Source of the DNA: Abyssibacter profundi
GTDB taxonomy: Bacteria > Pseudomonadota > Gammaproteobacteria > Nevskiales > OUC007
NCBI RefSeq assembly: GCF_003151135.1
Contig: NZ_QEQK01000005.1
Coordinates: 1 to 64,000, forward strand
Direction of reading: 5' to 3'
DNA length: 64,000 bases
Below are positions 54,332-62,989 of this stretch, piece after piece; within the stretch, counting starts at the first letter, position 1; each line of letters begins with the position of its first letter. The notes below the pieces were generated by a model. The model did not search any database and was not told the origin of the DNA. It worked only from the letters and a program-made list of their open reading frames with translations. Made by a program: the position numbers and the translations under genes.

Positions 54332-55982
54332 CGGCCAATGGTGTCAGGGCCGGTTCCTGTTGGCGCTGTGCCGGCTCGGAGCCGCGCACCAGCCAGAACA
54401 CCGGTATCAGGCCTGCGAGCACGATGCTCAGCCCCGGCACGGCCGCGCGCGACCATTCGCCCTCGGCGGTCATTTCGAAGACACGGACGGCCAGCGTGTC
54501 CCAGCCATAAGGACGGGTCATGAGGGTCAGCGGCAACTCTTTCATGACGTCCACGAACACAAGGATGGCGGCGGTTACCAGGCTGCCGGAAATCATCGGT
54601 GCGTGCACCCGGCGCGCGATCTGCCAATTGTTGCAGCCCAGGCTGCGGGCCACGTCTTCCATGGCTGGCGACACGCGCATTAGCTGTCCTTCGATGGGGT
54701 GGGTGGCGACAGTCAGGAAGCGGGCGACGTAGCCTAGCAGGACCGTGGCCAGGCCCGTGTGCAGGGCGATACGCCACGGGCTGCCGACGGCTTCGACCGC
54801 GCTGGTCAGCGTCGCCGACAAGGCTGCAAGCGGCACGAACAATGCCACCGCCAGCACGGTGCCAGGAATTGCGTACCCTGCGGTGGCCGTGCGCCCCAAC
54901 AGGCGAGTGCCGGGGCGGGGGTCTTGCCGCAGCACCCAGGCCAGGCCGAGGCCGAGCACCGTGAGCAGTCCGGCCGCCATGCCGGCCAGCATCAGTGAAT
55001 GGGTGGCAAAGCCCAGCAGGCGGGCGTCCACGTCAGCCCGGTGGAGCCATGACCAACTGGCCAGCTGGGCCAGCGGGGCAGCAGCCCCTGCCAGCACCAC
55101 CAGGCCGCAGGCCGCCGTGGCCGTCCAGCCGCGCCACCCGGCTAGCACTGTTCGGCGCGCGGCGCGCATGCTGGCATCGCCGACGTAGCGTTGGTCGCGT
55201 CGCTGTCGCCGTTCCAACGTGGCGACCACCAGCGCGATAGCGACCAATACGGCGGCTAGCGCCAGGGCACCATCCAGTGAGAACAGCGCGAACCAGCTCT
55301 GGTAGATGGCGGTGGTCAGCGTCCGGACATTGAATGCGGACACCGCGCCGAAGTCCGCGAGGGTTTCCATCATGACCAGCAATGCGCCGCCGGCGATCCA
55401 GGGCCGTGCCAGCGGCAGACCGATGCGCCAAAAGCCGCCGACCGGTCCAAGCCCAAGCGAGGCGGCGACCTCCAGTGCGCGCCGACCCTGCGACATGAAT
55501 GCATTTCTGGCGAGCAGGAAAACGTATGGGTAAAGGCCCAGGCCCAGGACCAGGGCCGCACCTCCAACAGAGCGAATCGGCGGGACGTTGAAGTCCGCGC
55601 CCAGCCAAGCACGCAGACGAGTCGGGACCGGGCCCGCGTAGTCGAACCAGCCGATGTACACCGTGGCCAGCAGATAGCCGGGAATTGCGAGTGGCAGCAC
55701 CAGCGCCGGGGTTAGCCAGCGCCGACCCGGGAACTCATACAGGCTGGTCAGCCAGGCGCAGGCGACGCCCAGCACCACCGCCAGACCCACGGTCATGACC
55801 ACCAGTGCGGCCGTGGTCGGCAGCACCTGGGGAAGCATGGTCTGGCCCACAAACGCCCAGACCTGGGCATCCGGTTGCAGCAGCGAGAGCAGCATGGTGC
55901 CCAGCGCCGCCAGCACCGGCAGGGCGATCAGCGCGGTGAGTGGGTGGGCGGGCAAACGCCGCCGTCGCAGGCTCGTGGCCAT
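54315..55982 (-). CDS. fbpB: iron(III) ABC transporter permease
   Basis: A 555-residue inner-membrane protein with about 12 helices and two BPD_transp_1 modules, as in the double permeases of the Fbp/Fut family. The EAA loops are ALEVAASLGLGPVGGFWRIGLPLARPWIAGG and MEDVARSLGCNNWQIARRVHAPMISGSL. The second module contains FVDVMKELPLTLMTRPYGWDTLAVRVF, characteristic of iron permeases. It forms the channel for iron released by FbpA, powered by FbpC. Confidence 0.93.
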   Translation of the reverse strand: MATSLRRRRLPAHPLTALIALPVLAALGTMLLSLLQPDAQVWAFVGQTMLPQVLPTTAALVVMTVGLAVVLGVACAWLTSLYEFPGRRWLTPALVLPLAIPGYLLATVYIGWFDYAGPVPTRLRAWLGADFNVPPIRSVGGAALVLGLGLYPYVFLLARNAFMSQGRRALEVAASLGLGPVGGFWRIGLPLARPWIAGGALLVMMETLADFGAVSAFNVRTLTTAIYQSWFALFSLDGALALAAVLVAIALVVATLERRQRRDQRYVGDASMRAARRTVLAGWRGWTATAACGLVVLAGAAAPLAQLASWSWLHRADVDARLLGFATHSLMLAGMAAGLLTVLGLGLAWVLRQDPRPGTRLLGRTATAGYAIPGTVLAVALFVPLAALSATLTSAVEAVGSPWRIALHTGLATVLLGYVARFLTVATHPIEGQLMRVSPAMEDVARSLGCNNWQIARRVHAPMISGSLVTAAILVFVDVMKELPLTLMTRPYGWDTLAVRVFEMTAEGEWSRAAVPGLSIVLAGLIPVFWLVRGSEPAQRQQEPALTPLADAHAA

Positions 55983-56003
55983 GGAGGTCGCCGGTCCGGT
56001 TGC

Positions 56004-57038
56004 TTAGTGGTAGCCGACTCGCTCCATCAGCTTGACCGCGGCCGGCTGCAGTTTGCCCGCTTCCGACACATTGATGACATTGGGGACAAAGTCGCCCCAG
56101 GCCTTGACCAGCGGATCCGACGGCACGGCCGGGTTCGCGGGGTATTCGAGGTTTCCGTCGGCCAGAAGATCCTGTGCCTCCTGACCTGCCATCCATTCCA
56201 GAAACGCCCGGGCCGCCTCGAATTGGTCCGTGGCCGCGGTGATGCCGGCGCCGGACACATTGACGTGCACGCCGCGCAGCTCACCCAGTGACTCCGCCTG
56301 ATTCGGCCAGAACAATGCCAGCGGGATGTCGGGATCCTGACGCTGTAGTCGCCCGAAATAATAGGTGTTCACGATGCCCACGTCGCACTGGCCGGCCAGG
56401 ATCGCCTCCATGACGGCCGTGTCATTGGAATAGGGTTCGGCGGCCAGATTGTCGACCCAACTGCGCACCACGGCTTCGGTGGCCGGTTCGCCTTGGGCCG
56501 AGATCATCATCGCCACCAGTGACTGGTTGTAGACCTTTTGCGAGGTGCGCAAACACAGGCGGCCCTGCCAGGCCGGATCTCCCAACGCGGCGTAAGTGCT
56601 CAGCGCATCCGGGTCCACGCGTTCGGTGGAGTACACGATGGTGCGCGCCCGGACCGACAGCCCAAACCAGCGACCGTCCGGGTCCCGTAAATGGGCCGGA
56701 ATCCGCTCGTCCATGACGTCGGACCGGGCTGGCTGCAGCAGGCCATCGTCAGCGGCTTTCCAGAGATTGCCGGCATCAACCGTGATGAGCAGATCGGCCG
56801 GGCTGTCGGCTCCTTCGCTGCGCATGCGCTGTAACAGCGGGCCTTCCTTGCCGGTAATGAACTGAATGGCTTGTCCGGTCTCCGCCGTGTATCGATCGAA
56901 CAGCGGTTTGATCAATTGCTCATTGCGGGAGGAGTAGATGACCAGCGGGGCATCCGCACCGGTCTGGTCGGAGGATTTCGAGCAGGCGGACAACACAAGT
57001 CCGGTCGCAACCAGCAGCAAAGCGGAATGGCGCAGCAT
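56004..57038 (-). CDS. fbpA: iron(III) ABC transporter substrate-binding lipoprotein
   Basis: A 344-residue binding protein of the FbpA/FutA family. The ATG at 57038 gives a lipoprotein signal (LLVATGLVLSA-C), so it is probably lipid-anchored rather than free in the periplasm. Family features include APLVIYSSRNEQLIKPLFDRYTAETGQ, the LLITVDAGNLW segment and the paired iron-ligand Tyr in VGIVNTYYFGRL. A perfect Fur box lies at 57052-57066, so the operon is iron-repressed. The 17-residue longer frame from 57089 would run over the Fur box. Confidence 0.93.
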   Translation of the reverse strand: MLRHSALLLVATGLVLSACSKSSDQTGADAPLVIYSSRNEQLIKPLFDRYTAETGQAIQFITGKEGPLLQRMRSEGADSPADLLITVDAGNLWKAADDGLLQPARSDVMDERIPAHLRDPDGRWFGLSVRARTIVYSTERVDPDALSTYAALGDPAWQGRLCLRTSQKVYNQSLVAMMISAQGEPATEAVVRSWVDNLAAEPYSNDTAVMEAILAGQCDVGIVNTYYFGRLQRQDPDIPLALFWPNQAESLGELRGVHVNVSGAGITAATDQFEAARAFLEWMAGQEAQDLLADGNLEYPANPAVPSDPLVKAWGDFVPNVINVSEAGKLQPAAVKLMERVGYH

Positions 57039-57049
57039 GTCGGAATTCA

Positions 57050-57068
57050 ATTGAGAATGATTCTCATA
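57050..57068. promoter_or_regulatory. Fur box upstream of fbpA
   Basis: TGAGAAT-G-ATTCTCA at 57052-57066 is a perfect 7-1-7 inverted repeat matching the Fur consensus core (GATAATGATAATCATTATC-like), with flanking A/T bases. It lies 14 bp upstream of the fbpA start. Fur-Fe2+ would repress fbpABC. Confidence 0.85.
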
Positions 57069-57221
57069 TCTTAAGGCATCACCGATCAACTCGCACGAAT
57101 GGCGTCACCCCCAGCCGGTACTTCTCGCTCAAATCGCGACCTATCCCTCAAATGGCGTAGAGCGCAGCGTCGTAACCGTGCGCAATGTCCGGTTAGTGCA
57201 AGAAAGCTCGTCTTAACTGAG

Positions 57222-57266
57222 GCGGCCACCGACATAGAGGGACATAGGAATGCCCTGGGTGGCCGC
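57222..57266 (+). other. 5' UTR hairpin before the first VWA gene
   Basis: A perfect 9-bp stem GCGGCCACC (57222-57230) and GGTGGCCGC (57258-57266) encloses 27 bases that contain GACATAGAGG and GACATAGGAA, a short direct repeat. It ends 24 bp before the VWA start codon. It may act as a leader RNA structure. Confidence 0.45.
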
Positions 57267-57290
57267 GACATTTAATCAGGAGAGGGAATC

Positions 57291-59288
57291 ATGATGATCG
57301 AAGTACACCGTCGAGTGCTCACCGGGCACCGCTGCTTGGCGGTCGCAGCGGCGACCGTGTTCATGGTGGGCTGTTCCAGCGACGATGACGCCGAAGCGCC
57401 TCCGGCCGAACTCACCGCAACCATTGCGACGATCGCGCAGGAGGATGCGCGCTGTGATTTTGGCGGTGCCATTGTGCGTCGGGGAACAGACACCAATCGC
57501 AACGGCACCCTGGACACCGACGAGGTCGAGGCCGAGGAGGTGGTCTGCAATGACTCGGCCGCCGATGCTGCGCCGGCCGCGTTGATCTCCTCTCTGGTTG
57601 CCGGTGATGCCATGCCGGGGCCGGGCGAATCCACCACGCTGACGGTGACCGCGGTCGATAGCGCAGGTGGAACGGCCGTGACTTACGCTTGGTCGAACGC
57701 GACCACGGAAACAGCGTTTGCCGAGACGTCTAACGTGCTGACGATCGAGATACCGGAAAGCGCCACGGTTGGAGACGAGATCACCTACCGCGTGACCGTG
57801 ACGGATTCGGCCCAGGTGCAACAGATTCGCGACATCACGCTGACGGTCGGTGAGCCGGCCACAGCCCCGGTGACGACGGCGTCGACGACCAACCACCAGA
57901 TTTTCCTACCGGAAGGACTCGAAGCGCCTACGGAGCAGCCGACGGGCGACTTCGACGGTGTCGTGTTTTTTGCGGGCGAGGGTTCCGTCGAGTCGCGCAA
58001 GCGGCGTTCGCTCCGTGATCTGGCCGGTTTCGGCGCGCAGCGTCGAGCACTTAGCCAGGCGTCCTCGCAATCGCAGGATGAATTCGACCAAATGCGTAAC
58101 GCGATCAGTTCCGAAGCGGGTTATACGCTAACCAATATTTCCACCGCTTTGACCAATGCCTGTGCGGTTGGGCGTTTTTCACTGGAGTTGGACGCGGGAA
58201 CCACCCCGACGGATCTGGTCAAAGCATTGCTGGAACTCGTTGGCCGGAGCACGGGTGAGGGAACGCTAGGCAATCTGCCCGAGTCGCTAGAGGACGAACT
58301 GGCGGCCCTGCTCTACGAGATGCGCCTGTCGGTGTGCTATTTCTCGCAAGAGGACGTGGTCGTCCTACTGTCGCTGGTGATCGACGACGTCGCCGATCTT
58401 TACGAGAACGTCAGCCGCGGTGTGACCGATGGCACCAATGTCGGCGACACCCAGTCCACGCGTGAGCAGCAGACGGATCAGTTCACGGGCACTGGGTCCG
58501 GTGGCCAGGCGGACTTCCTGTTCGTCATCGACAACAGCGGCAGTATGGGCAACGAGCAGGAGGCACTGTCCCAGGCAGCCGCCGAGTTCATCAACGTGAT
58601 CACGAGTTCGGGCCTGGACTTCCAGATCGGAACGATCACCACGGACAGCCAGACGCTGCAAGGCCAAGGCTATACCAACGACACCAACCAGTTCGCGGCG
58701 GATGCCAGCCCGGGGACCGGTGGTAGCGGCACCGAATCCGGGGTGTACTTCGCCGAACGCTCGCTGTTGTCGACCGCGCTGGGTGATGCCGAGGACGGTA
58801 GCAGCACCACCGCGGGTTATCCGCGTGCCGGTGCCAGCCTGTCGGTGGTGATCATGAGCGACGAGCCAGATCAGTACTCCCGGTATGCTAGCTCGACGTT
58901 CGATGTCCAGAACAACCTGTTCGTCGATCGCAGCTACCCCGTCTACGCCATCATCAACGAGGGTAGTCCCGGTGACTATGACGACCTGGCGCTGGCCACC
59001 GGCGGTTCGACCGCAAGCATCGCTGATACCAGCCAGTTCCCGCCGATCATGAACGAGATCGCCCGCAACGCGGGAGGCGCTGCAAGCCTGTTCCAACTCT
59101 CCGAGGAGCCCATTTCCAGCACCATTGTCGTGGAGGTGGATGGAACGCGTGTCCAGGCCGATGGCATGGATGGCTGGCAGTACGTGGCCGGCAGTAACTC
59201 AATCGTGTTTCGCGGGTCGGCGGTGCCGGCCAGCGGCGCCGTGATTGATGTGACCTACCAGTACATCGCCGAAGCTGAAGCACGCTAA
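57291..59288 (+). CDS. VWA-domain lipoprotein 1 with DUF7151-like motif
   Basis: A 665-residue protein with a lipoprotein signal (VAAATVFMVG-C). Residues ~55-85 hold a DUF7151-like CxFGG...GTDTNRNGTLDTDEV...VCND segment, followed by an Ig/PKD-like module (TVTAVDSAGGTAVTYAWSN). A von Willebrand A domain starts near residue 408: the MIDAS motif DNSGS (Asp414, Ser416, Ser418) is intact, and MSDEPDQYSRY supplies a later acidic site. A short C-terminal beta module follows (DGWQYVAGSNSIVFRGSAVP). The RBS is GGAGAGGG. A very similar protein is encoded at 60193. Adhesion or complex assembly at the cell surface is plausible. Confidence 0.78.
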   Translation: MMIEVHRRVLTGHRCLAVAAATVFMVGCSSDDDAEAPPAELTATIATIAQEDARCDFGGAIVRRGTDTNRNGTLDTDEVEAEEVVCNDSAADAAPAALISSLVAGDAMPGPGESTTLTVTAVDSAGGTAVTYAWSNATTETAFAETSNVLTIEIPESATVGDEITYRVTVTDSAQVQQIRDITLTVGEPATAPVTTASTTNHQIFLPEGLEAPTEQPTGDFDGVVFFAGEGSVESRKRRSLRDLAGFGAQRRALSQASSQSQDEFDQMRNAISSEAGYTLTNISTALTNACAVGRFSLELDAGTTPTDLVKALLELVGRSTGEGTLGNLPESLEDELAALLYEMRLSVCYFSQEDVVVLLSLVIDDVADLYENVSRGVTDGTNVGDTQSTREQQTDQFTGTGSGGQADFLFVIDNSGSMGNEQEALSQAAAEFINVITSSGLDFQIGTITTDSQTLQGQGYTNDTNQFAADASPGTGGSGTESGVYFAERSLLSTALGDAEDGSSTTAGYPRAGASLSVVIMSDEPDQYSRYASSTFDVQNNLFVDRSYPVYAIINEGSPGDYDDLALATGGSTASIADTSQFPPIMNEIARNAGGAASLFQLSEEPISSTIVVEVDGTRVQADGMDGWQYVAGSNSIVFRGSAVPASGAVIDVTYQYIAEAEAR

Positions 59289-59305
59289 GCGGCGTGATCG
59301 ACCGG

Positions 59306-59338
59306 GGCCCGGCTGTTGTGAAACGGCCGGGCCTTTTT
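59306..59338 (+). terminator. intrinsic terminator after VWA gene 1
   Basis: GGCCCGGC (59306-59313) and GCCGGGCC (59326-59333) form a perfect 8-bp stem, followed by TTTTT (59334-59338), 18 bp after the stop. A clear rho-independent terminator. Confidence 0.9.
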
Positions 59339-59365
59339 GATTGGGGCGCTGGCGGCCGGGTGGGC

Positions 59366-60001
59366 TTATGCGGAGAGCTGGGCGCCTAACGCCTGGCCGT
59401 AGAGCATCAACGGCGGCAGCTGCAGCGGAATCAGTAATGCATCCCGGCGCTGCTCGTGGTGTGCGATGGAGTCGGGAAGGCAGAAGCGTGCGATCGCTGG
59501 CGCCAGCGCGGCCAGCGCTAACGCGGCCCAGGCGTCGGTGGACGGCCACAGCGAAACCGCAGCCCCGGGACTGATCCAATGAAACAACAAGGCCAACAGC
59601 AAGAACCCCTGGAGAGGCAGCACCGCGCCCGGCACACGTTCGAGTGTGGGGAGTAGCGGGAGCAGCATGGAGGCCGCAAAACCCAGATTCAGCAGATGCG
59701 ACCAGCGCTCATCGGTCTGCAGCACGGCGGCCAGGGGCGGGGCTTGGGACAGGCCGAAGATAGCGGGATAGCCGAGCAGGATGAACGCCAGCACGCAGGC
59801 CGATCGTGCAAGAGGCAGCATCACGTGTTGAACGGACCAGGCCGCCCAACGCGGCTGGGCGAATTGCTGCAGCAGCCACGATTCGATGGAGACCAGTGCG
59901 AATAACAAGCCCAGGCATGTGATGACGGCCGTCCCCATGCGTGGATTATTGCGCAATGACGCCAGCGGGTGGCCCACCACCGTTCGTCGGTCTGCCAGCA
60001 A
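59366..60001 (-). CDS. polytopic membrane protein, unrecognised
   Basis: A 211-residue hydrophobic protein with about five membrane segments (for example TAVITCLGLLFALVSIESWLL, ARSACVLAFILLGYPAIFGL, AVLPLQGFLLLALLFHWI). The N-terminal GHPLASLRNNPRMG is polar. I do not recognise the family. The start is TTG at 60001; an ATG at 59938 that skips 21 residues is possible. It lies on the opposite strand between two paralogous VWA genes, convergent with the first. Confidence 0.55.
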   Translation of the reverse strand: MLADRRTVVGHPLASLRNNPRMGTAVITCLGLLFALVSIESWLLQQFAQPRWAAWSVQHVMLPLARSACVLAFILLGYPAIFGLSQAPPLAAVLQTDERWSHLLNLGFAASMLLPLLPTLERVPGAVLPLQGFLLLALLFHWISPGAAVSLWPSTDAWAALALAALAPAIARFCLPDSIAHHEQRRDALLIPLQLPPLMLYGQALGAQLSA

Positions 60002-60192
60002 GATTGGCCCGACAACCGACGGCGGGACTTGATCCTTGCTTCAATCCGCAGGAGGCTGTTCGCTGCTTGACATCGCCCGCTTACGTAACAGTAGCCGTCG
60101 GATGGTTTTGGGGGCGCCTGCAGCAGCAGGGCTGCGACCAGGTGTCGGCCATCCGGAGCCTGCGGGCCGGGAATCAGACAGGGAGCATCAGC

Positions 60193-62187
60193 ATGGACAG
60201 CAACGTGCAACGCGTCATTTGTCGCGCGGGATTGGGGGTCGGCTTGTCAGTCATGGGGCTGCTCGCCGGATGTAGCGAGTCGGAGGTCGACATCGTGGCC
60301 TTTGAACAACTGACGGCCGTGGCGGCGACCATTGCGCCGGAGGATCGGCGCTGCGCCTTTGGTGGCGCGGTGATCCAGACCGGCATTGATGACAACCGAA
60401 ACGGCACGCTGGATACCGAAGAGGTCGATGACGCTCGGGTGTCCTGCAATACCAGCCTACCGTCCGGAGCCAGTCCGCTGATCTCGTCCTTTGTGGCCAG
60501 CAATGGCATGCCTGTGGCGGGTGAAACGGTGACGTTGACGGTGGGTGCCAGCGACAGCGCTGGCGGTTCGGCGCTGACCTACAGCTGGTTCAACGTGACG
60601 GAGCAACTGCTGCTGGCCGAGACCGGTGCGGCGCTGACCGTGGTCATTCCTGACACCGCCGAGGTCGGCGACACGATCGTCTACCAGGTCACGGTCACGG
60701 ACAGTGCGCAGGTGGAGCAGATTCGGCGCATGACATTGGTCGTCAGCGAGACGGTTGTCCGGCCGGTCACCGCTGTGAGCACCGAATCACACCAGATCTT
60801 TCTGCCGGATGGCCTGGAAGCGCCGGTCGACCAGCCCACCGGCGACTTTGACGGTGTCGTGTTCTTTGCCGGAACCAACAGCCTGCCGGATGCGCAGAAG
60901 ATGCGGTCGCCCCGCGACCTCGGTGGCTTTGCCGCGCAGCGTCGCAACTTTGGACGCGGATCGAATGCGCGATCTGAGCTAGACCAACTCCGCAATGTGG
61001 TCAGCACCCAGAATGGCTACTCACTGACCAACATCTCCACCGCGGTGACCCGGGCCTGTGCCGTGGGTCGGTTCGCATTGGATCTGGCAGACCCGGCCAC
61101 ACCGACATCGCTGACACGATCATTGGTTGAGCTCATCGGCCTGAACGCCGAGGGCGGACAGCTGACCGCTTTCCCCGCGCCGGTTGCCTCGGAGGGTGAA
61201 TCCACGGCCTACGAGTTCCGCTTGTCTGTGTGCTTCTACTCGCCGGACGATGTCGTGGTGCTGGTGTCGACGGTCATCGACGAGGTCAAGCAACGCTATG
61301 AGGCCGTGACGCGTGGCGTCACCGACGGCACCAATGTCGGTACGGCCGAATCCACCCGCGCTGAGGCGGCTGACGAATTCGTCGGGAGCGGATCCGGCGG
61401 ATTGGCAGACTTCCTGTTCGTCGTCGACAACTCCGGCAGCATGGGCAATGAACAGGCTGCGTTGTCGCAGGCGGCTGCCGACTTCATCAGCGTCATCACC
61501 GCATCGGGACTGGATTTCCGGATTGGCACCATCACCACCGACCGTCAGACCCTGCGCGGTCAGGGGTACACGGCAGACACGATGCAGTTCGAGCAGGACG
61601 CCGTGGCCGGTACCTCCGGGAGTGGCCGTGAGTCCGGCATTTACTGGGCGGAGCGTTCCCTGTTGTCCACCGCCCTGGGCGATGCCGAAGACGGTTCCAG
61701 CACCCTGGCAGGTTATCCGCGGGCCGGTGCCAGTTTGTCGGTGGTCATGCTGAGCGACGAGCCGGATCAGTACTCACGGTATGCTGGCACCGCGTTCGAC
61801 CCGACCGACAATCTGTTCATCGACCGGTCGTATCCGGTGTACTCGATCATTAACGAAGGCAGTCCGGGGGACTATGACGACCTGGCATTGGCCACGGGCG
61901 GCTCCACGGCCAGCATCGCCGATACCAGCCAGTTCCCGGCGATCATGAATGCCATTGCCACCAATGCCGGCGGCGCTGCCAGTCTCTTTCAACTGGATGA
62001 AACGCCCATTTCCAGCACCCTTGTGGTGACCGTCGATGGGGTCGAAGTGCCCGAAGACGTCGACAACGGCTGGCAGTACGTGGCCGGTAGCAACAGCATC
62101 GTGTTCCGCGGCACGGCGGTGCCCGGTGAGGGCGCGGCGATTGTGGTGCGTTACCAGTACGTCGAGTCAGGCGAAGCGGCGGGCTAA
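60193..62187 (+). CDS. VWA-domain lipoprotein 2, paralogue of the gene at 57291
   Basis: A 664-residue protein with the same domain order as the gene at 57291: lipoprotein signal (VMGLLAG-C), DUF7151-like CAFGG...GIDDNRNGTLDTEEV...VSCN, an Ig-like module, the TGDFDGVVFFAG block, a VWA domain with intact MIDAS (VVDNSGSMGNEQ) and the same C-terminal module (NGWQYVAGSNSIVFRGTAVP). The ATG 60193 has GGGAG at 60181-60185. Large stretches are identical to paralogue 1, the closest in the VWA domain and the least in the 40 residues after DGVVFFAG. TTGACA at 60067-60072 is a possible -35, but no good -10 follows. Confidence 0.78.
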   Translation: MDSNVQRVICRAGLGVGLSVMGLLAGCSESEVDIVAFEQLTAVAATIAPEDRRCAFGGAVIQTGIDDNRNGTLDTEEVDDARVSCNTSLPSGASPLISSFVASNGMPVAGETVTLTVGASDSAGGSALTYSWFNVTEQLLLAETGAALTVVIPDTAEVGDTIVYQVTVTDSAQVEQIRRMTLVVSETVVRPVTAVSTESHQIFLPDGLEAPVDQPTGDFDGVVFFAGTNSLPDAQKMRSPRDLGGFAAQRRNFGRGSNARSELDQLRNVVSTQNGYSLTNISTAVTRACAVGRFALDLADPATPTSLTRSLVELIGLNAEGGQLTAFPAPVASEGESTAYEFRLSVCFYSPDDVVVLVSTVIDEVKQRYEAVTRGVTDGTNVGTAESTRAEAADEFVGSGSGGLADFLFVVDNSGSMGNEQAALSQAAADFISVITASGLDFRIGTITTDRQTLRGQGYTADTMQFEQDAVAGTSGSGRESGIYWAERSLLSTALGDAEDGSSTLAGYPRAGASLSVVMLSDEPDQYSRYAGTAFDPTDNLFIDRSYPVYSIINEGSPGDYDDLALATGGSTASIADTSQFPAIMNAIATNAGGAASLFQLDETPISSTLVVTVDGVEVPEDVDNGWQYVAGSNSIVFRGTAVPGEGAAIVVRYQYVESGEAAG

Positions 62188-62200
62188 GGTCCATGCAAGC

Positions 62201-62224
62201 GACGGCAGGCGCCCGCCTGCCGTC
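62201..62224. terminator. hairpin shared by VWA gene 2 and the LON-domain gene
   Basis: Perfect 10-bp stem GACGGCAGGC (62201-62210), loop GCCC, GCCTGCCGTC (62215-62224). It lies between two convergent genes and overlaps the LON-domain gene stop by two bases. No U-run follows. Confidence 0.6.
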
Positions 62225-62822
62225 AGCTGCCCGGACGCGCCCGCACCATCTGCTGGACGAAGCAGGCAATCTGATGCAGCCGGGCGATGGGGTCTCGCAG
62301 CTCCAGGAGCTGTTGCTTGGCCGACCCGGGGATCGGCAATAGCTCCGTGAGTCGGCTGCCAACCCAGCGCGCGTTCTGTGGCTGCGGGGCATCCAGATCG
62401 AAAGGCGGGCCGAGCTCGGTCACCAGTTGCAGGGCGAGGTCGGCGAGGTGTTCATAGGATTCCGGAACCGCGCCGTCTGGCTCGTCGCCATAGGGCGCGG
62501 TATCACCCAGCCACAGACCGGCCCGGGTTTGATGCGGCGTCAGAATGCGTACGCGTTGCTGCCCTCGGCAAACAATGCCCAGAAACCCGTGGTCCAGCGC
62601 CTCAAAATCGATGATCTCGACATAGGTGCCGATCTCCTGGGGGCGGACGTCTCGCCCGGTTTCCTGGCCGGAGGCCGACAAGGTCACCACGAAGCCGGTG
62701 CCGCTGCGCATGCAGTCGCGCACCATGTCGTGATAGCGCGTCTCGAAGATGCGCAGGGGCAGAAGCCCACCCGGCATCACGAGCCCGGAGAGCGGGAATA
62801 GCGGAACGTCCGTGGTAACCAA
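62223..62822 (-). CDS. LON peptidase substrate-binding domain protein
   Basis: A 199-residue protein corresponding to the N-terminal substrate-binding (ASCH/PUA-like) domain of Lon without the ATPase or protease parts. Motifs: DVPLFPLSGLVMPGGLLPLRIFETRYHDMVRDCMRSGTGFVV, IGTYVEIIDFEALDHGFLGIVCRGQQRVRI. A terminal helical segment ends in LLPIPGSAKQQLLELRDPIARL. Stand-alone LonSB proteins are common in proteobacteria and have no defined role. The start is TTG 62822 (TTGGTTACC) with GGAGGG at 62832-62837; no ATG fits. Confidence 0.85.
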   Translation of the reverse strand: MVTTDVPLFPLSGLVMPGGLLPLRIFETRYHDMVRDCMRSGTGFVVTLSASGQETGRDVRPQEIGTYVEIIDFEALDHGFLGIVCRGQQRVRILTPHQTRAGLWLGDTAPYGDEPDGAVPESYEHLADLALQLVTELGPPFDLDAPQPQNARWVGSRLTELLPIPGSAKQQLLELRDPIARLHQIACFVQQMVRARPGS

Positions 62823-62989
62823 GGCGCCGAGTCCCTCCAGCAGTAACCGCCGGCAGTGTAGAACGTGGGGCAGCACAACAGAAATGTCGCAAAGAGTCGA
62901 GTGAGCCGGGGCGGCTGCTGCGGGTTTCGTGACTTTTGAGCAGTCTTTGCCTAGCCTCTGAGCGAACCCTTCCTGAAGGATCCATCGGC

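Noticed and set aside
60067-60095. sigma-70 promoter of VWA gene 2
   Set aside because: A perfect TTGACA is present but no acceptable -10 lies 16-18 bp downstream, so the promoter was not called.
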